The notes beneath the pieces were generated by a model. It saw only the letters and a program-made list of their open reading frames with translations, made no database searches and was not told the origin of the DNA. 64,000 bases of DNA, taken from Paractinoplanes lichenicola (lineage in GTDB: Bacteria > Actinomycetota > Actinomycetes > Mycobacteriales > Micromonosporaceae). Below are positions 44,473 through 52,971 of this stretch, one piece after another (positions within the stretch are counted from its first letter, which is position 1; each line of letters begins with the position of its first letter). The stretch is from contig NZ_JAENHO010000004.1 of the NCBI RefSeq assembly GCF_016785085.1, positions 620,001-684,000 on the forward strand, in the 5' to 3' direction. A program made the translations under genes and the position numbers.

Positions 44473-47103
44473 CTAGCAGGTCGGCAGGTCGTTCAGGTCA
44501 TCCCCGCCCTCGAGGTTGAGCCACGCCCACGGGATGTAGTTCTTGCCGCTGTAGTTGACCTGGATCCACCAGGTGCTGCGCTTCTCGTTGTTGTAGATGT
44601 ACGCGTAGACCGACTCGCCGTTCTTCTTGCAGTACGCCTGCAGCCGCGTGCCCGGCTTGGCCCAGCCGACCTGCCGGTCGTCGTTCTGGCTGGTCACGCT
44701 GAAGATCTCGTTGCCGTTGCGGCCGTCGCGGTCGCTGTCGCAGTAGGTCGCCGTCTCGCCGTTCTGGCCGTTCTTGCAGGTCGCGATGCCGTACAGGTTG
44801 TCGGTGGTGCCCTTGGACTGGGCGGTGACCGTGCCCGCCGCGTTCTTGGCGGTGATCGTGAACGTGTACGCCGTGCTGGGCTTGAGGTTGGCCACCTTCA
44901 GGCTCGAGCAGCTGCCCGACGCGCTGCCGCCGCCACCCGACGACGCCACCGAGCAGCTGGCCGTGCCTCCGCCCGCGTCCACGCTGAACTTGACCGTGGC
45001 CGTGTTGAACGTGGCGTCCACGCCGGTGCCGGTGATCCGGGGCAGCGCGACCGTCTTCGCGGTGGCCGTGCCCGGCTCGCCTTCGCCGGCCTCGTTGACC
45101 GCGCGCACCTCGACCGCGACCGTGGCCCCGGCGTCGAACCCGGTCAGCGTGGCCGCCGTGCCGTCGGTGACGTCGACGGTCTTGCCGCCCCCACTGACCA
45201 CGTACTTGGTGATCGGCCGCCCGTTGTCGGCCGCCGGCTGCCACGCCACCTGGATCGAGCCGGCCTGGTCGCCCGCGGTCGCCGCGTCGGTGCCCTCCGG
45301 CCTGCCCGGCTTGGTGAACGGCACGACGCTGCCGCTGACCGGCGACGCCTTGGAGCCCGCGCCGCGCTCGTTGACCGACACGACCGTGAACGCGTACTGC
45401 TTGCCGTATTCGAGCTGGCCGTCCTTGATCGTCAGCGACGCCTCGGCCGAGTCGCCGATCGGGGCGCTGCCGCCCTCGCTGATCGCCGTCACCGTGTAGC
45501 GCCGGATCTCGAGGCCCTGGCCGTTGGCCGGGGGCCAGCTCACCACGACCGAGCCGTCCGGCTTGGCCTCCGCGGTCACTGCCGTCGGGGCGTCGGGCAC
45601 CTCGGACGTCGGTTTCACCCCATTACTCGTACGGGATGGGCCTTGACCCTTTTTGTTGATCGCGCTCACGGCGAACTGGTAGGTCTGGCCGTTGACCAGC
45701 CCCGTCACGGTCAGCGCGCGCTGGTCGGCGCCGACCTGGAACGTGCGCCCGGCCCCCACCACGACGTAGCGGGTGATCGCGGCGTTGTTGTCCTGCGCGG
45801 CCTGCCAGGTGACCCGCGCCTCGGCGTTGCCCGCGGCGGCCCGCACGTTACGCGGGGCGCTGGGCTTGCTGACCACCGGCTTCTTCGGCTTCGGCGGCGG
45901 CGGGGGAGCCTGCGGCGGCGTCGGCGGCCGGTCGCTGCCCAGCACGTCGTCGGCGTACTTGTCGACCGTGCGCACCGCGTGCGAGGCGTCGACGACCCGC
46001 GCCACCGACGAGCCCGGCGCGTTGATGAACAGGTAACCCTCGCGGACCTCGAGCTCGAGCTTGCCACCCGGGTTGGGGAAGGTGATGTCCTTCTGGCGCT
46101 GCCCGGCCGAGTTGAACACGTGCACCTGGCCCGAGTCGTCGGCCACGTAGAAGTAGCCCTCCCAGGCCACCGCCGGCTGCAACCCCTCGCCGTCGCCCGG
46201 CACCTGGAAGTCGGCCGCCACCCGCCGGTCACCGACGACGTAGACGTGACGCGCGTCCGGCACGGTCACCGGCACCTGCTTGCCGTCGGTGCGCGGCGCC
46301 AGCGTGCCCGGGCCGGCCAGGGGCAGGGTGGTGTTGGCGAAGCCGGGCTCGCTCCCGTTCACCACGGCCAAAGCATTGTTCGTACGGTTGAGCACCGCCA
46401 CGCCGTCGTCCAGCGTGGAAAGCGCGAGGTCGTGCGCCGCCGGGGCGACGGACTCCGTGCGTACGCGCTGGGGTGTGCCGGTGTTTTGCTCGGGCGCGGC
46501 CGACGAGATCGCCGCCGGGGTGACCGCGCTGACGGTGCCCTCGGTCGGCGAGGCGATCCACAGCTTGCCCTCGCCGTCGAACACGCCACCCGCGATGCCC
46601 GGCGGGAACCGCAGCGGATTGCCGACCGGCCCCAGCGTGCGCGGGTCGAGCTGCTGCACCGACCCCTGCACGGCGTCGATGACGAACACCGAATCCTCGT
46701 GCAACGCCACCCGCACCCCGATGCCCGAGGTGGACGAGGCCGCCCAATATTCCTGCAGCGAGGTCAGGTTCATCGACCCGATCGCGCCCGTGGTGACATC
46801 CCGCATGATCACGAACTTGTCGTTCTGGACGATCTGCACCTCGTGCCCGCGCGCCTTGGGCACGTCGACGCGGGTGTCCACCTTGGCGGTGACCCCGTTG
46901 ATGCGGGCCACCTCGCCCTTGGCCTTCGACCACACCCAGGACGCGGCGTCGAAGCTGGCCACGGCTTGATCGGCCGACCCGAGCCCGAAGACGGTCAGCC
47001 CGAGACCACCCGCAAGACTGAGCACGGTGCCCATCGTGACCAGATAGCCCCGCCGCCAACGGCGTTTCGGCCGGTCCAATGTCACCCCGTCTGCGCTGGT
47101 CAC
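44473..47103 (-). CDS. membrane-anchored beta-propeller/fibronectin type III protein
   Basis: An 876-residue protein: short cytosolic part with basic residues, one membrane helix (about 22-45), a beta-propeller-like region (about 60-385), a Pro/Lys linker, three or four FN3 domains (SAPRNVRAAAGNAEARVTWQ, PDAPTAVTAEAKPDGSVVVS, GSIQVAWQPAADNGRP) and a Cys-containing C-terminal SH3-like region. Exported surface protein. GGGGAGG precedes the GTG. It heads the MoxR-DUF58-transglutaminase operon, whose products may assemble it (inference). Confidence 0.85.
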   Translation of the reverse strand: MTSADGVTLDRPKRRWRRGYLVTMGTVLSLAGGLGLTVFGLGSADQAVASFDAASWVWSKAKGEVARINGVTAKVDTRVDVPKARGHEVQIVQNDKFVIMRDVTTGAIGSMNLTSLQEYWAASSTSGIGVRVALHEDSVFVIDAVQGSVQQLDPRTLGPVGNPLRFPPGIAGGVFDGEGKLWIASPTEGTVSAVTPAAISSAAPEQNTGTPQRVRTESVAPAAHDLALSTLDDGVAVLNRTNNALAVVNGSEPGFANTTLPLAGPGTLAPRTDGKQVPVTVPDARHVYVVGDRRVAADFQVPGDGEGLQPAVAWEGYFYVADDSGQVHVFNSAGQRQKDITFPNPGGKLELEVREGYLFINAPGSSVARVVDASHAVRTVDKYADDVLGSDRPPTPPQAPPPPPKPKKPVVSKPSAPRNVRAAAGNAEARVTWQAAQDNNAAITRYVVVGAGRTFQVGADQRALTVTGLVNGQTYQFAVSAINKKGQGPSRTSNGVKPTSEVPDAPTAVTAEAKPDGSVVVSWPPANGQGLEIRRYTVTAISEGGSAPIGDSAEASLTIKDGQLEYGKQYAFTVVSVNERGAGSKASPVSGSVVPFTKPGRPEGTDAATAGDQAGSIQVAWQPAADNGRPITKYVVSGGGKTVDVTDGTAATLTGFDAGATVAVEVRAVNEAGEGEPGTATAKTVALPRITGTGVDATFNTATVKFSVDAGGGTASCSVASSGGGGSASGSCSSLKVANLKPSTAYTFTITAKNAAGTVTAQSKGTTDNLYGIATCKNGQNGETATYCDSDRDGRNGNEIFSVTSQNDDRQVGWAKPGTRLQAYCKKNGESVYAYIYNNEKRSTWWIQVNYSGKNYIPWAWLNLEGGDDLNDLPTC

Positions 47104-47199
47104 TGCCGCTTCCTCCCCGTCGGACGGCCACCGGATTCCAGAACGCAGGCCATCATAGGGGGATGCAGATGAGTGGTTCTACCCGTTGTGGATAACCCC

Positions 47200-47216
47200 G
47201 ATCACGATCAGTGATC
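47200..47216. promoter_or_regulatory. inverted repeat upstream of the FN3 operon
   Basis: GATCAC-GATCA-GTGATC lies in the 137-bp gap between the FN3 operon start and the end of the TPR-FN3 gene, both on the minus strand. It could be an operator for the FN3 operon or part of a terminator; no T-run follows. Confidence 0.3.
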
Positions 47217-47240
47217 AAGCTAGCGCAGAGTGGCCACGAT

Positions 47241-48704
47241 CTATCTGGGAGTAGCCGCGGCTCGCGACGTGCAGGCCTGCGGAGACGTCGCGAACTTGTT
47301 CCCGCTGTAGACCGCCACCACCGCGAAGCAGTAGTTCAAGTTCGTGTTCAGCCCCTCCATCTCGAACGACGTTCTGCCTGGTACGAGCGTTCCCGCCGGC
47401 TTCAACTCCTGCCCCGGCCGCCCCATGATGACCATGAACGGCACGGTCCCCTCGGTCGGATCCGCCCACCTGACCTCGATCGTCGTGCCCTTGTCGCTCA
47501 AGGTCACCTCGGTCGGCGCCTGCCCCGCCAGAGTTGGCACATCCTGCCTGTCAGACGGGTCACTCGTCCGATTGGCAAGAACAAAAACGAGCGCCGCCAC
47601 CGCGATCACCGCCGCCATAACCGCCGCGATGGCCGCAAAAACACCCAAACCCTTACGACCCTTTTCCCCGTACGGGGTTGGGCCGCTCTGGTGCGCAGGC
47701 GCGAACACTTGCCCACTGGTCGGCGCCGCAGCCGGATATTGCGGCTGTTGCGGAGCCCCACCCCACGGCGCGGCTTGCGGCACCTGCGGCTGGAACATCG
47801 TCGGCTCGTCCACCGGTCCCTGATGCGGCAATGGGCCTGGCTGGGTCGCCGGCTCGGTCCAAACCTGCTGGTTGGCTTCCGTCGGCGGCTGAACCGTCCT
47901 CGGCCGTACCTGCGGCGGCACCGCCTCGAACACAGTCGTCGGCGCCTCTTGCTGCGCCGGCCCTGCCTCTTGCTGCGCCGGCCTCGCGCTGAAGCTGGGC
48001 GCCTGGGGCGGCGGGGGTGCGTTGAACGTGGGCGCCTGCGGTTGCGGCGCGGGCGCGTTGAATGTCGGCGCCTGGGGCTGCGGCTGGGGAGTGTTGAACG
48101 TGGGCGTCTGTGGTTGCGGGGCCGCTGAATTGAAGGCCGGCGCCTGTGGCTGCGGCGGCGTCCCGTTGAAGCGAGGCGCCTGCTGCTGTTGAGCGGCACC
48201 ACTGAACCTGAGCCCCGGCGACCCCGCCTGCGGCGGCTCAGACTCCGCCCGTACGGGGGAAGGCTCTTGATCCGGCCCCAGATAAGCCCGCGCCTTGGCC
48301 ACCGCCGGGTGATCGCCCCCCAGCACCGCCGGCCCCCACTCGGCCACCCGCGTGAAAGCCTTACGCGCCTCATGCCGATTGCCCAACTCTTCCGCCGCGA
48401 CCCCGATCTCGTGCGAGATCAGCACCATCAGCGAGTCGGAATCACCCAACCGCCACTGCCCAGCCGCATACGCATCCTCAAGCACCCGCCGCGCCGCCGA
48501 CGGATCATCCGCCCGCTGAAGCAGGATCCCCAATTCGTAGGCGGTGCGGAGAACATCCGGATCGTCCTCGGAAAGGTTGACTTTCCCGAGTTCAACAGCC
48601 TGCTCAAGCAGCGCCCGGGCCCCCGCAAGGTCCCCCGACGAGGCCAGGGCGTGAGCTCGTTGCCGGGCAGGACCAAGGGGCGAGGGCTGAGACACGCAGG
48701 CCAT
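47241..48704 (-). CDS. TPR and FN3 protein with low-complexity linker and membrane helix
   Basis: A protein of about 487 residues: N-terminal TPR repeats (ARQRAHALASSGDLAGARAL, TAYELGILLQRADDPSAARR), then a 200-residue Pro/Gln/Ala-rich linker with repeats such as PQPQAPTFNAP, a membrane helix (GVFAAIAAVMAAVIAVAALVFVL) and an external FN3-like domain. ATG 48704 is chosen because the TPR begins right after it; a GTG at 48695 and an upstream start at 48776 are possible. The function is unknown; the membrane topology and FN3 domain echo the downstream operon. Confidence 0.75.
   Translation of the reverse strand: MACVSQPSPLGPARQRAHALASSGDLAGARALLEQAVELGKVNLSEDDPDVLRTAYELGILLQRADDPSAARRVLEDAYAAGQWRLGDSDSLMVLISHEIGVAAEELGNRHEARKAFTRVAEWGPAVLGGDHPAVAKARAYLGPDQEPSPVRAESEPPQAGSPGLRFSGAAQQQQAPRFNGTPPQPQAPAFNSAAPQPQTPTFNTPQPQPQAPTFNAPAPQPQAPTFNAPPPPQAPSFSARPAQQEAGPAQQEAPTTVFEAVPPQVRPRTVQPPTEANQQVWTEPATQPGPLPHQGPVDEPTMFQPQVPQAAPWGGAPQQPQYPAAAPTSGQVFAPAHQSGPTPYGEKGRKGLGVFAAIAAVMAAVIAVAALVFVLANRTSDPSDRQDVPTLAGQAPTEVTLSDKGTTIEVRWADPTEGTVPFMVIMGRPGQELKPAGTLVPGRTSFEMEGLNTNLNYCFAVVAVYSGNKFATSPQACTSRAAATPR
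47995..48185. repeat. degenerate tandem repeat coding for Pro/Gln-rich units
   Basis: Roughly six related units of about 30-36 bases encode variants of QAPTFNAPxPQP within the TPR-FN3 gene. The repeat explains the sequence similarity here; it is a coding linker. Confidence 0.6.
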
Positions 48705-48883
48705 GCTGCCCGCTACCCGCACACCACCGCCATCCCGGGCCCATCCCCACGCCCGTATGCCCCCAATTGTCGTCACCCCACCCCTCCCGCACCCCCTCCC
48801 AGGGGCCGTGTAGAGTTCTCTCCTGTGCGGCCCGCTGGGACGCCGATCCTCCGCGATCGGTTAACCTTCAGGCGGTGATGCAG

Positions 48884-48968
48884 GTCCGGGTGGCGGAATG
48901 GCAGACGCGCTAGCTTGAGGTGCTAGTGCCCTTTATCGGGCGTGGGGGTTCAAGTCCCCCTCCGGACA
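48884..48968 (+). tRNA. tRNA-Leu (anticodon GAG)
   Basis: An 85-nt class II tRNA. The acceptor stem GTCCGGG pairs with TCCGGAC (48961-48967), discriminator A at 48968. The anticodon stem is CTAGC/GCTAG with loop TTGAGGT, giving anticodon GAG (48917-48919). There is a long variable arm and a T arm GGGGG-TTCAAGT-CCCCC. No CCA is encoded. Its 3' end is the attachment site of the adjacent element; the tRNA remains intact. Confidence 0.95.
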
Positions 48969-50627
48969 CGTATTAAAGACACGAAGATCGGCCGGGGTGG
49001 CAACCTCGGCCATCAGTGTTTCTGAGCCTGGTTTGTAGGTCAGGCGCAGGCCGATCCGGCTGTAGAGCTCCGCCCGATCCTGTGGGTCAGCGGCGCGGAG
49101 CAGGCGAAACAGGTCGTTGAAAGCGTCCGCGATGGCGTCGAGCTGATCGCTGCCCATCCGCTGGGGCGGAGCCTCGGTGAGCCCGAGCCGGGTCTGAGCG
49201 GCCTTCTTGATCGCGGTGGCCTCGCCAATCCAGGTGGCTATGAGCGCGGGGTCACCGCCGGCGTCGAGGGTCGCCCGATAGCGGCTGATCTTCTGATCGG
49301 CGTCATTGATCGTCTGGCGCAGGGTCTCGATCTGGCCCGGGGCGTCGTAGGCGGCGAGCGCTGCGCGGTACCGCGCGTCTGCGACTCGGCTGAGGTTGTC
49401 GGCCAGTGTCGTTCCGGTCAGTTCCTCGCGGAGGAATCGGTCGACCGGGTCAGTGATGGCGTCCTCACGTAGGTACAGCGCGGGTGGGTGGCTGATCTTG
49501 TGCTGGCGGACGAAGTCGCGGCTCGCGGTACACCGGTAGTAGAGGCGTCCGTGGTTAGGGTTGCCGACCATCTTGCGGTCGCACAGGCCGCAGGTGATCA
49601 GGCCGCGGAACAGGTAAGGGTGGCCGGTGTGCCGTGGCGCTCGGCCGGCGTCGCCGTTTGTTCCGCGTTTCTTGATGGTCTGTTGCGCTCGTTCGTAGAG
49701 ATCGGTGCTGACGATCGGCGTGTGCGACTCCTCGCGCGACCAGACCCACTGGCTCGGGTCGTTCCAGCGGTGCCGGTTCTCGTGGCCAAGCGCGACATCG
49801 TCGACGTTGATCAAGACTTCGTCCGTGCGGGCACGGTTCCAGACTTGGCGGCCGGTGTAGCGCGGGTTCAGCAGGATCGCGCGCACCGCAGTGGTCTCCC
49901 ACACCTGCGTTCGACGGTGTGAGTTTCGTGCCCGGTCGTAGGCGGACGGGCATGGGATGTCGTCCTGTGTCAGGCCGCGTGCGATCGAGGTCATTCCGCG
50001 CCCTGAGACGTACTCGTTGAAGATCCGTTTCACGACCGGTTCGGTGACCGGGTCGGGTTCGAGGCGATGCAGACGCCTTCCCTCGGCGGCTTTGGCGGGG
50101 TTCGGGTGCGGGCCACCGTCGGCGAGCCGGTAGCCGTACGGTGGGCGTCCGCCGAGGAACCGGCCTTCCAGTTCGGTTTGCGCTTTCATCGCCGAGCGGA
50201 CGCGGACTTTGATGCGGTTGCGTTCGCCTTTGCTCATGCCGCCGTAGAGCGCCATCACGAGATCGTGGGCGTCTGAGCCGGGGTCGATCGCGCCGCCGAT
50301 CTCGGGCACCCACAGTCCGACGCCGTAGTGCACGAAGACTGGGAACGTCATGCCGAACTGGCTGCCGTAGAACGCGCGCTGCGGCTCGCCGATGACGACG
50401 GCGTCGAAGTCGCGACCGGGGCTCTTGATCGTGTCGAGCAGGCGCAGCGCTTCCGGGCGCCGCTTCCATGGCAGTGAGCGCGATTGCCCGACGTCGAAGA
50501 ATTCCGCGACGATCTCTCCGCCGGCCGGCTCGATCAGGCTGCGAGCGCGAGAGAGCTGCCAGGCTTTCGACGCCTGCGGGTCTTGCTGATCTTCGGTCGA
50601 CACGCGTCCGTAGGAGGCGAACCTCAT
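48933..50627 (-). CDS. large serine recombinase (integrase)
   Basis: A 564-residue recombinase: catalytic domain with Ser10 in YGRVSTEDQQDP and GMSKGERNRIKVRVRSAM near 145, recombinase domain (RIFNEYVSGRGMTSIARGL, NPRYTGRQVW), a zinc ribbon (CGLCDRK to YYRC) and a coiled coil (QTINDADQKISRYR). It integrates and excises the element. The last eight codons before the TAA lie in the tRNA, beyond attL. Its ATG overlaps the stop of a 55-codon gene by ATGA. Confidence 0.92.
   Translation of the reverse strand: MRFASYGRVSTEDQQDPQASKAWQLSRARSLIEPAGGEIVAEFFDVGQSRSLPWKRRPEALRLLDTIKSPGRDFDAVVIGEPQRAFYGSQFGMTFPVFVHYGVGLWVPEIGGAIDPGSDAHDLVMALYGGMSKGERNRIKVRVRSAMKAQTELEGRFLGGRPPYGYRLADGGPHPNPAKAAEGRRLHRLEPDPVTEPVVKRIFNEYVSGRGMTSIARGLTQDDIPCPSAYDRARNSHRRTQVWETTAVRAILLNPRYTGRQVWNRARTDEVLINVDDVALGHENRHRWNDPSQWVWSREESHTPIVSTDLYERAQQTIKKRGTNGDAGRAPRHTGHPYLFRGLITCGLCDRKMVGNPNHGRLYYRCTASRDFVRQHKISHPPALYLREDAITDPVDRFLREELTGTTLADNLSRVADARYRAALAAYDAPGQIETLRQTINDADQKISRYRATLDAGGDPALIATWIGEATAIKKAAQTRLGLTEAPPQRMGSDQLDAIADAFNDLFRLLRAADPQDRAELYSRIGLRLTYKPGSETLMAEVATPADLRVFNTCPEGDLNPHAR
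48960..48971. repeat. left attachment core (attL)
   Basis: CTCCGGACACGT covers the last eight bases of the tRNA acceptor strand, the discriminator and three bases beyond, and recurs exactly at 63650-63661. It is the only place where element and chromosome meet on this side. In the recombinase frame it encodes Thr-Cys-Pro-Glu. Confidence 0.75.
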
Positions 50628-50791
50628 GTCTGCCGAGTCTTCCGGGCTCGGTCGATGATGCGCCACAGCACATCTGCGGCAGCCTCCGAGAGTGGGACTT
50701 CTAGGGACGTCTTGACCTGCTCGTTCTCGATTTCGAGCGTCTTGCACGTTCGTATGCTGCGATTTCTCCCCTCCGCGGTGGTGTCTTCCAT
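50624..50791 (-). CDS. 55-residue protein coupled to the recombinase
   Basis: A small gene that ends in ATGA on the start codon of the recombinase. The product reads NRSIRTCKTLEIENEQVKTS, then LEVPLSEAAADVLWRIIDRA and a basic tail. It has a short charged N-terminus and one predicted helix. AAAGGAGG lies 13 bases before the ATG, rather far. Coding is supported by the coupling and codon use. Small basic proteins next to serine integrases can be recombination directionality factors, but no family is recognised. Confidence 0.6.
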   Translation of the reverse strand: MEDTTAEGRNRSIRTCKTLEIENEQVKTSLEVPLSEAAADVLWRIIDRARKTRQT

Positions 50792-50838
50792 GGTGATCGT
50801 CGGGCCTCCTTTCTCCTCTCATTGCGGGTCCGTGCGGT

Positions 50839-50905
50839 CGTCCGTCCGTTGTTCGTCCGCGCGTTGATCTGCGCAGACGCGCGCGAGCGGACGGACGTCC
50901 GCGCG
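50839..50905. repeat. cluster of CGTCCG/CGGACG hexamers
   Basis: CGTCCG occurs at 50839, 50843, 50854 and 50896, and its complement CGGACG at 50888 and 50892. CGTCCGTCCG (50839-50848) and CGGACGGACG (50888-50897) form a 10-bp inverted repeat around a 39-bp loop, and CGTCCGCGCG is directly repeated (50854, 50896). It lies just downstream of the FtsK gene and upstream of the recombinase. A terminator, a transfer locus or a directionality-factor site are all possible. Confidence 0.5.
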
Positions 50906-50914
50906 GACATCGAC

Positions 50915-52657
50915 TCACGCTCGCCAGCGGCCCCGGGTGACTTGCCGGGCGCGGCCATTGGTGGCGAGCGCGTGGAGCCGGTCATAAACCCAAGTGCGGC
51001 TCATGCCGGTCGCTTTGATGAGTTCGGGGATGGCCAGCCCGTCGTCGGGCGCCTCATCGAGTGCGCTCAGGAGTGCCGATTCCAGGTCGGCTGACGTGAC
51101 CCTTGGCGGTTCGAGGGCACGACGGGGCCCGTCGATCGCGGCCTGTGACAGCGGATCGAGTTCCGGTCGCTGGTCGGCGTAGCGGACGGCCGTGTCACGG
51201 ACGTGGTCGTCGGTGACGAGGTAGGCGCGGGCGCGTCGTGGTTGGTTGTGCCCGTCGGCCAGGACGTAGAACTTGCCCGGGGCGTCGAGGGTGTGGGCGT
51301 GCCAGCCGGCGGCGAGTATCCCCTTGTCCAGGATGAGATCGACGTCGCGACGCTCGCGGACTCGGAGGCAGACCCGGATGCTCATCTGTGAGCGCAGCGC
51401 CCCGCCGCCCATGGCCTTTTGTGTCGGGCGTTGAGTAGCGGCGAGCAGGTCGACGGCGACCGCTCGGCCGCGCCGCGCCACTGATTCGGCGTAGCCGACA
51501 GCGTCCGGTGCGGTGTCAGCCAACTCGGCGTACTCGTCGATGACAATGACCAGCGCTGGCGCGTTCGGCGTGGGTTCCCAGACGCGGGAGTTGTCACGGC
51601 TGGACGCGTGTGCGCGGGCTTCGAGCACGGCCACGGCGTCGGCGAGCAGCCGCGGGGCCTCGTCGGGTGTTGTCGCCAGCCGCGCGAGGCACGGTGCCCA
51701 CGGCTGTAGTTCCATGCCGCCTTTGAGGTCGATGCCCCAGAGCACGACGTCGGGGCACGCGACGAGGTTGCCAAGGACGACGTTGAGGACACCGCTCTTT
51801 CCCGAGTCAGTGGTGCCACCGATCAGTGCGTGCCGCCGCAGGAGCGGCACGCGGACGGTCGTTGCGTCCTCGAAGACGCCCAGCTCGATCGGGTCGGCCA
51901 GCGTCGTCGCCGTGGGGCCAGGCCACGGGATTGCCCCTGCGTGCGGGTCGACGGCAAGGACTCTCATTGTGCAGCGCCCGGCATGCGTGGGGTCCTGCTC
52001 GACGCGTACGGCGCCGGGCCGGGTCCCCAAAGCCGACTCGATAGCCGGCACACGAGCGACGACGTCGGTGACGCTCTGGCCTGGCTTCAGCTTCATCCGG
52101 GCTCGCCAGCCCCAGGTGTCGACGACGGCCGACATGACGCGGGAGCCGTCGAGCCCGATCGTGTCCGCAAGGTCGGGCCAGGCGTGGATGACGCGGTCCA
52201 CGCGGACGCGGGCACGGCGTCGCCGATGAGACCACCAGGGAATGCCAAGCACGACGATTCCCAGCACGAGGACGGTGAACAACGGCCGCGAGCTGACCCC
52301 GAGCGCGGTAGCCGCAGAGAGCCAGCCACCCGCCACGGCTGTAGCTGTCGCGGCGTATGCGCGCTCCTCCCGGCGCTCGACACCCCAAGGAAATCCGCGA
52401 AGGCCGGAGGCAACGGCCACCAGAACGGTAATCAGTGCGACGAGCGGCCACGCGCTGCGGTGGGTGTGGTGCAACAGTGATCCGACTCCCGCGAGTACGA
52501 GGCCCGCGTAGATCGGCGCGGCCTCTGACCGGTACCGAAACAACGCTCGGGCTATCGAAGCCAGGCCGACGAGCAGGACTGGCTCATCGGGCACGAGAAG
52601 CAGCGGCTGCGGATGGCGCCGGGTCCACCGGCGGTGTCGGCGTCCGTAGGCCCTCAT
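50915..52657 (-). CDS. FtsK/SpoIIIE-type DNA translocase (Tra protein)
   Basis: A 580-residue protein: N-terminal basic region, membrane helices (about residues 25-145), a RecA-like motor with Walker A GGTTDSGKSGVLN near 277 and Walker B ALVIVIDEYAEL near 375, ATQRPTQKAMGGGALRSQ, and a C-terminal winged-helix domain (IPELIKATGMSRTWVYDRL), like the DNA-sequence-reading gamma domain. In actinomycete elements one such protein is enough for double-stranded DNA transfer between mycelia. The GTG/ATG junction with the next gene overlaps by 4 bp. Confidence 0.9.
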   Translation of the reverse strand: MRAYGRRHRRWTRRHPQPLLLVPDEPVLLVGLASIARALFRYRSEAAPIYAGLVLAGVGSLLHHTHRSAWPLVALITVLVAVASGLRGFPWGVERREERAYAATATAVAGGWLSAATALGVSSRPLFTVLVLGIVVLGIPWWSHRRRRARVRVDRVIHAWPDLADTIGLDGSRVMSAVVDTWGWRARMKLKPGQSVTDVVARVPAIESALGTRPGAVRVEQDPTHAGRCTMRVLAVDPHAGAIPWPGPTATTLADPIELGVFEDATTVRVPLLRRHALIGGTTDSGKSGVLNVVLGNLVACPDVVLWGIDLKGGMELQPWAPCLARLATTPDEAPRLLADAVAVLEARAHASSRDNSRVWEPTPNAPALVIVIDEYAELADTAPDAVGYAESVARRGRAVAVDLLAATQRPTQKAMGGGALRSQMSIRVCLRVRERRDVDLILDKGILAAGWHAHTLDAPGKFYVLADGHNQPRRARAYLVTDDHVRDTAVRYADQRPELDPLSQAAIDGPRRALEPPRVTSADLESALLSALDEAPDDGLAIPELIKATGMSRTWVYDRLHALATNGRARQVTRGRWRA

Positions 52658-52971
52658 TCGCTTTGCCGTTCATCAGGTAGTGGCCAGGGCTGATGTTGGG
52701 CGACAGCGTCGCGCAGGTAGGACAGCGGGTCGGCTTCGCCCTCGCGATCGGCGCCAAGGGTGGCGCGAGTAGCGGCGAGCAGATCGGCGAAGTCCCATTG
52801 AGCGCGGCTGAGCAGTTCAGCCAGGCGTTCGATTTCGGTGAGCAGGCCGGGAATGTCGGCGGCGGCGGTCCAGACGGTTGCCGGGGTGGGTCGGCTTCGT
52901 GCGGCGTGCAGGTGGGCGAGTACGGCCTCCGGGTCGATGGTCGGGCGCGGGATGCGCGGTCGGTTCGTCAT
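52654..52971 (-). CDS. hypothetical protein of the transfer operon
   Basis: A 105-residue soluble protein, mostly helical (IDPEAVLAHLHAARSRP, IPGLLTEIERLAELLSRAQW, DFADLLAATRATLGAD). It overlaps the FtsK gene and the DUF2637 gene by 4 bp each, so all are translationally coupled. It is not recognised; accessory transfer function is inferred only from position. Confidence 0.7.
   Translation of the reverse strand: MTNRPRIPRPTIDPEAVLAHLHAARSRPTPATVWTAAADIPGLLTEIERLAELLSRAQWDFADLLAATRATLGADREGEADPLSYLRDAVAQHQPWPLPDERQSE

Noticed and set aside
47186..47195. TTGTGGATAA, a DnaA-box-like sequence
   Set aside because: A single copy with no cluster and no dnaA/dnaN genes nearby; not an origin.
47995..48185. 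Possible CRISPR or iteron array
   Set aside because: The repeats are degenerate, in frame and encode a Pro/Gln-rich linker in an otherwise normal gene.
50701..50985. 94-codon Arg-rich frame across the FtsK-recombinase gap
   Set aside because: Overlaps the better supported 55-codon gene and the repeat cluster; composition is Arg/Ser low-complexity and it runs into the FtsK end.
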